A stretch of 64,000 bases of DNA from Panorpa germanica (taxonomy: Eukaryota; Arthropoda; Insecta; Mecoptera; Panorpidae): NCBI GenBank assembly GCA_963678705.1, contig OY783209.1:1178001-1242000 (forward strand), written 5' to 3'. The notes beneath the pieces are model-generated. The model did not search any database. It was not told where the DNA came from and worked only from the letters and a program-made list of their open reading frames with translations. How positions within the stretch are numbered: position 1 is the first letter of the stretch; each line of letters begins with the position of its first letter. Shown here piece after piece: positions 62,345-64,000 of this stretch. Position numbers and translations under genes: made by a program.

Positions 62345-62700
62345 AATCTGCGTACTGCGGAAATATTGGACATTAGACAGCTTGGCGCAGGCTGACCATG
62401 TGAGGTACCTGGGAATACAGTTAGTCAGGAGGCTTACTTTGAAGAAGCACATATGTACAAAAGAAAGCAACTAGGTCTATAACTGCGGAAGATGTACTGG
62501 CTGATAGGACGTAAGTCACAACTGAGCACTGACAACAAACTCCTGCTTTACAAATCCATACTTAAACCGGTATGGTCACATGGTATCCAACTGGATCTAC
62601 CTCTAATATTGAAATAATCCAAAGATTTCAGTCCAGAATGCTAAGGATTGTCACGAATGCACCATGGTTTGTACATTATGGTCTATCTAACTATGCGTCG
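62345..62700 (+). mobile_element. Jockey-group non-LTR pol fragment (pseudogene)
   Basis: The frame from 62388 reads QADHVRYLGIQLVRRLTLKK HI. After a frameshift near 62470 it reads LRKMYWLIGRKSQLSTDNKL LLYKSILKPVW. After a second shift and a small deletion near 62590 it reads GSTSNIEIIQRFQSRMLRIV TNAPWFV. These are consecutive segments of the post-catalytic region of a jockey-group reverse transcriptase, covering the same part as the minus-strand fragment at 44.9-45.3 kb but from a distinct copy (ISTDNK against NIENK type). Homology fades after the NAPWFV motif. Both ends are missing. Confidence 0.9.
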
Positions 62701-64000
62701 GGAATTAGTCGGGTTTACTGTACAACAAAGAAGTACCCGCATAATTACATTCAATTACTATATCATTTATTCTGTTGTCTGCTACCGACAATGCAACCCA
62801 ATTGTTCGTGACGTCACATTTCATAGAATGAGTACACTAACACTAATTAGTGAATCACTAACTATGAATGAATCACATTTATCAATGAACTTAATAGCAA
62901 AATAGTTTTTCTCTAAATATACTTAGCCCGCTAAACACAGTTACGTATTTCCTACATAAAAATTTCTTTTAAAAATATATTCGACAATTGACTTTATAAA
63001 AAATATATTGATTTACTTTTTGTACACGTACAATGCCGCGCCAATTTTATCGAAGAGAAATAAAAAAAATCTATTTCAAATGGCAGTAATTTTATTTGTA
63101 GTATGGGGGAGCAGCAGAACACATGTCAAGTCCAGTTTTTTCACAACGTTTCACCCCCTCTGTCCTCTTCCGCCGGATTTTTTCTATCCGTGCTTCTACC
63201 CATTGTCTCTTAACCAGCGCAGGAGCCCTTGCGTTGCGTTGTCCAACTAAGGGTTATTTTTTTACCTGACTACGTATTAACACTAATAAGGCATCATCTA
63301 TAATACCAACGACACATTGTTAAGCGCTGAAAAAATATGTGACGTAAGAAGTAGGGTTGTCAACCACTACTGTATACTTGATGTAGTGTTAGCTATAAAA
63401 AGGGATACAAAAAAAAGAGCAAATGGAAATTAATGACGACTTTGCATGGCCGTTGTGCTTATCATTAAAAAGAAATCATATCATTTACAAGTGGAAAATA
63501 AGTGGCAGATTATAAGTGAATGGAAAAATAGTGAAATTAAAAATTATACACCTGTGTGTTTGTAAGGGTTCTCCGAATTAGTCAATAATTGTATAACAAT
63601 AATTTATTAATAATCAATTCCAATCGAATATGTATATTGTCAGGTGTCTTAACGGATCTGTATGACGAATCTGTGGTTCCGTGTCTTCAAAGGCAAAACC
63701 CTAAGTGTTCCCCGTGTCCAGCCGTTGTCATCGGTCATGCGTAATGTCGGTTTCACACCAGAGAGACAGTTTTGTTGTCAAAAAACAAAATAAAATCATG
63801 TTTTATTTTATTTTAAAACAGTTCTGTTTTTCGTAAACAGACTAGTGTTTTTATGTGTGTCCCTTAAAAATTACAAACATGATAAACAACAATCGACAAG
63901 CACAAATGTTCACAGAAAACAAAACTGCGTGTTCAAATCCTGCAGACTAAAAAACAACAACAAACGTGTTTTCCTTTGATCTTACTGATTCCAGATGGGA
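62701..64000. other. No gene seen; possible element end near the window edge
   Basis: Segment 63100-63250 is GC-richer and pyrimidine-rich. GTCGGTTTCACACCAGAGAG at 63745 looks like a MITE terminus, and GTGTTTTTATGTGTGTCCC at about 63846 might be a degenerate inverted partner. The support is weak. Confidence 0.4.

Noticed and set aside
63743-63866. Possible small MITE near the right edge
   Set aside because: The proposed right terminus matches the left only loosely and the window ends soon after.

Overview
This is an AT-rich eukaryotic, almost certainly insect, intergenic or deep-intronic window. I find no convincing host protein-coding exon, tRNA, rRNA, CRISPR array or operon-like structure. 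The evidence for an insect is the transposon content: mariner transposase pieces, a Tc1/mariner-like relic with a DUF4817-type N-terminus, jockey-group reverse transcriptase 3' ends, and an R1/I-like non-LTR pol tail of a kind I associate with insects such as Hymenoptera. Long (TA)n tracts and TTA-flanked MITEs fit the same picture. I cannot assign the insect order from sequence alone.

Layout. 0-11 kb holds a DUF4817-type relic bounded by a 28-bp direct repeat, a half MITE, a copy of repeat family A abutting a mariner 5' end, a complete 235-bp MITE with TTA target duplications, a copy of repeat family B, and a mariner locus where a plus-strand transposase C-terminus faces a minus-strand 5' terminus. 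13-17 kb holds repeat C copy 1, repeat E copy 2 and a 139-bp tandem duplication. 18-31 kb holds microsatellites, repeat D (two direct copies), a pogo/Tigger-like palindromic element, a 473-bp TIR element, and repeat C copy 2 in inverted orientation. 31-41 kb is mostly unannotatable single-copy-looking AT-rich DNA with repeat A copy 2 and small minisatellites. 41-53 kb holds two copies of an R1/I-like non-LTR pol 3' end, a jockey pol 3' end broken by one stop, and a 42-bp repeat that reads through as a 14-residue repeat. 54-63 kb holds the one complete repeat A element (533 bp, TIRs, TTA duplication), repeat B copy 2, a mariner 5' end and a second, more decayed jockey fragment.

No recognised coding remnant is intact. 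All are truncated, frameshifted or stopped, so nothing here is likely to mobilise itself. The most informative features are non-autonomous elements whose ends, target duplications and copy relationships can be read directly from this window. Several dispersed families (A-E) have no name I can give.
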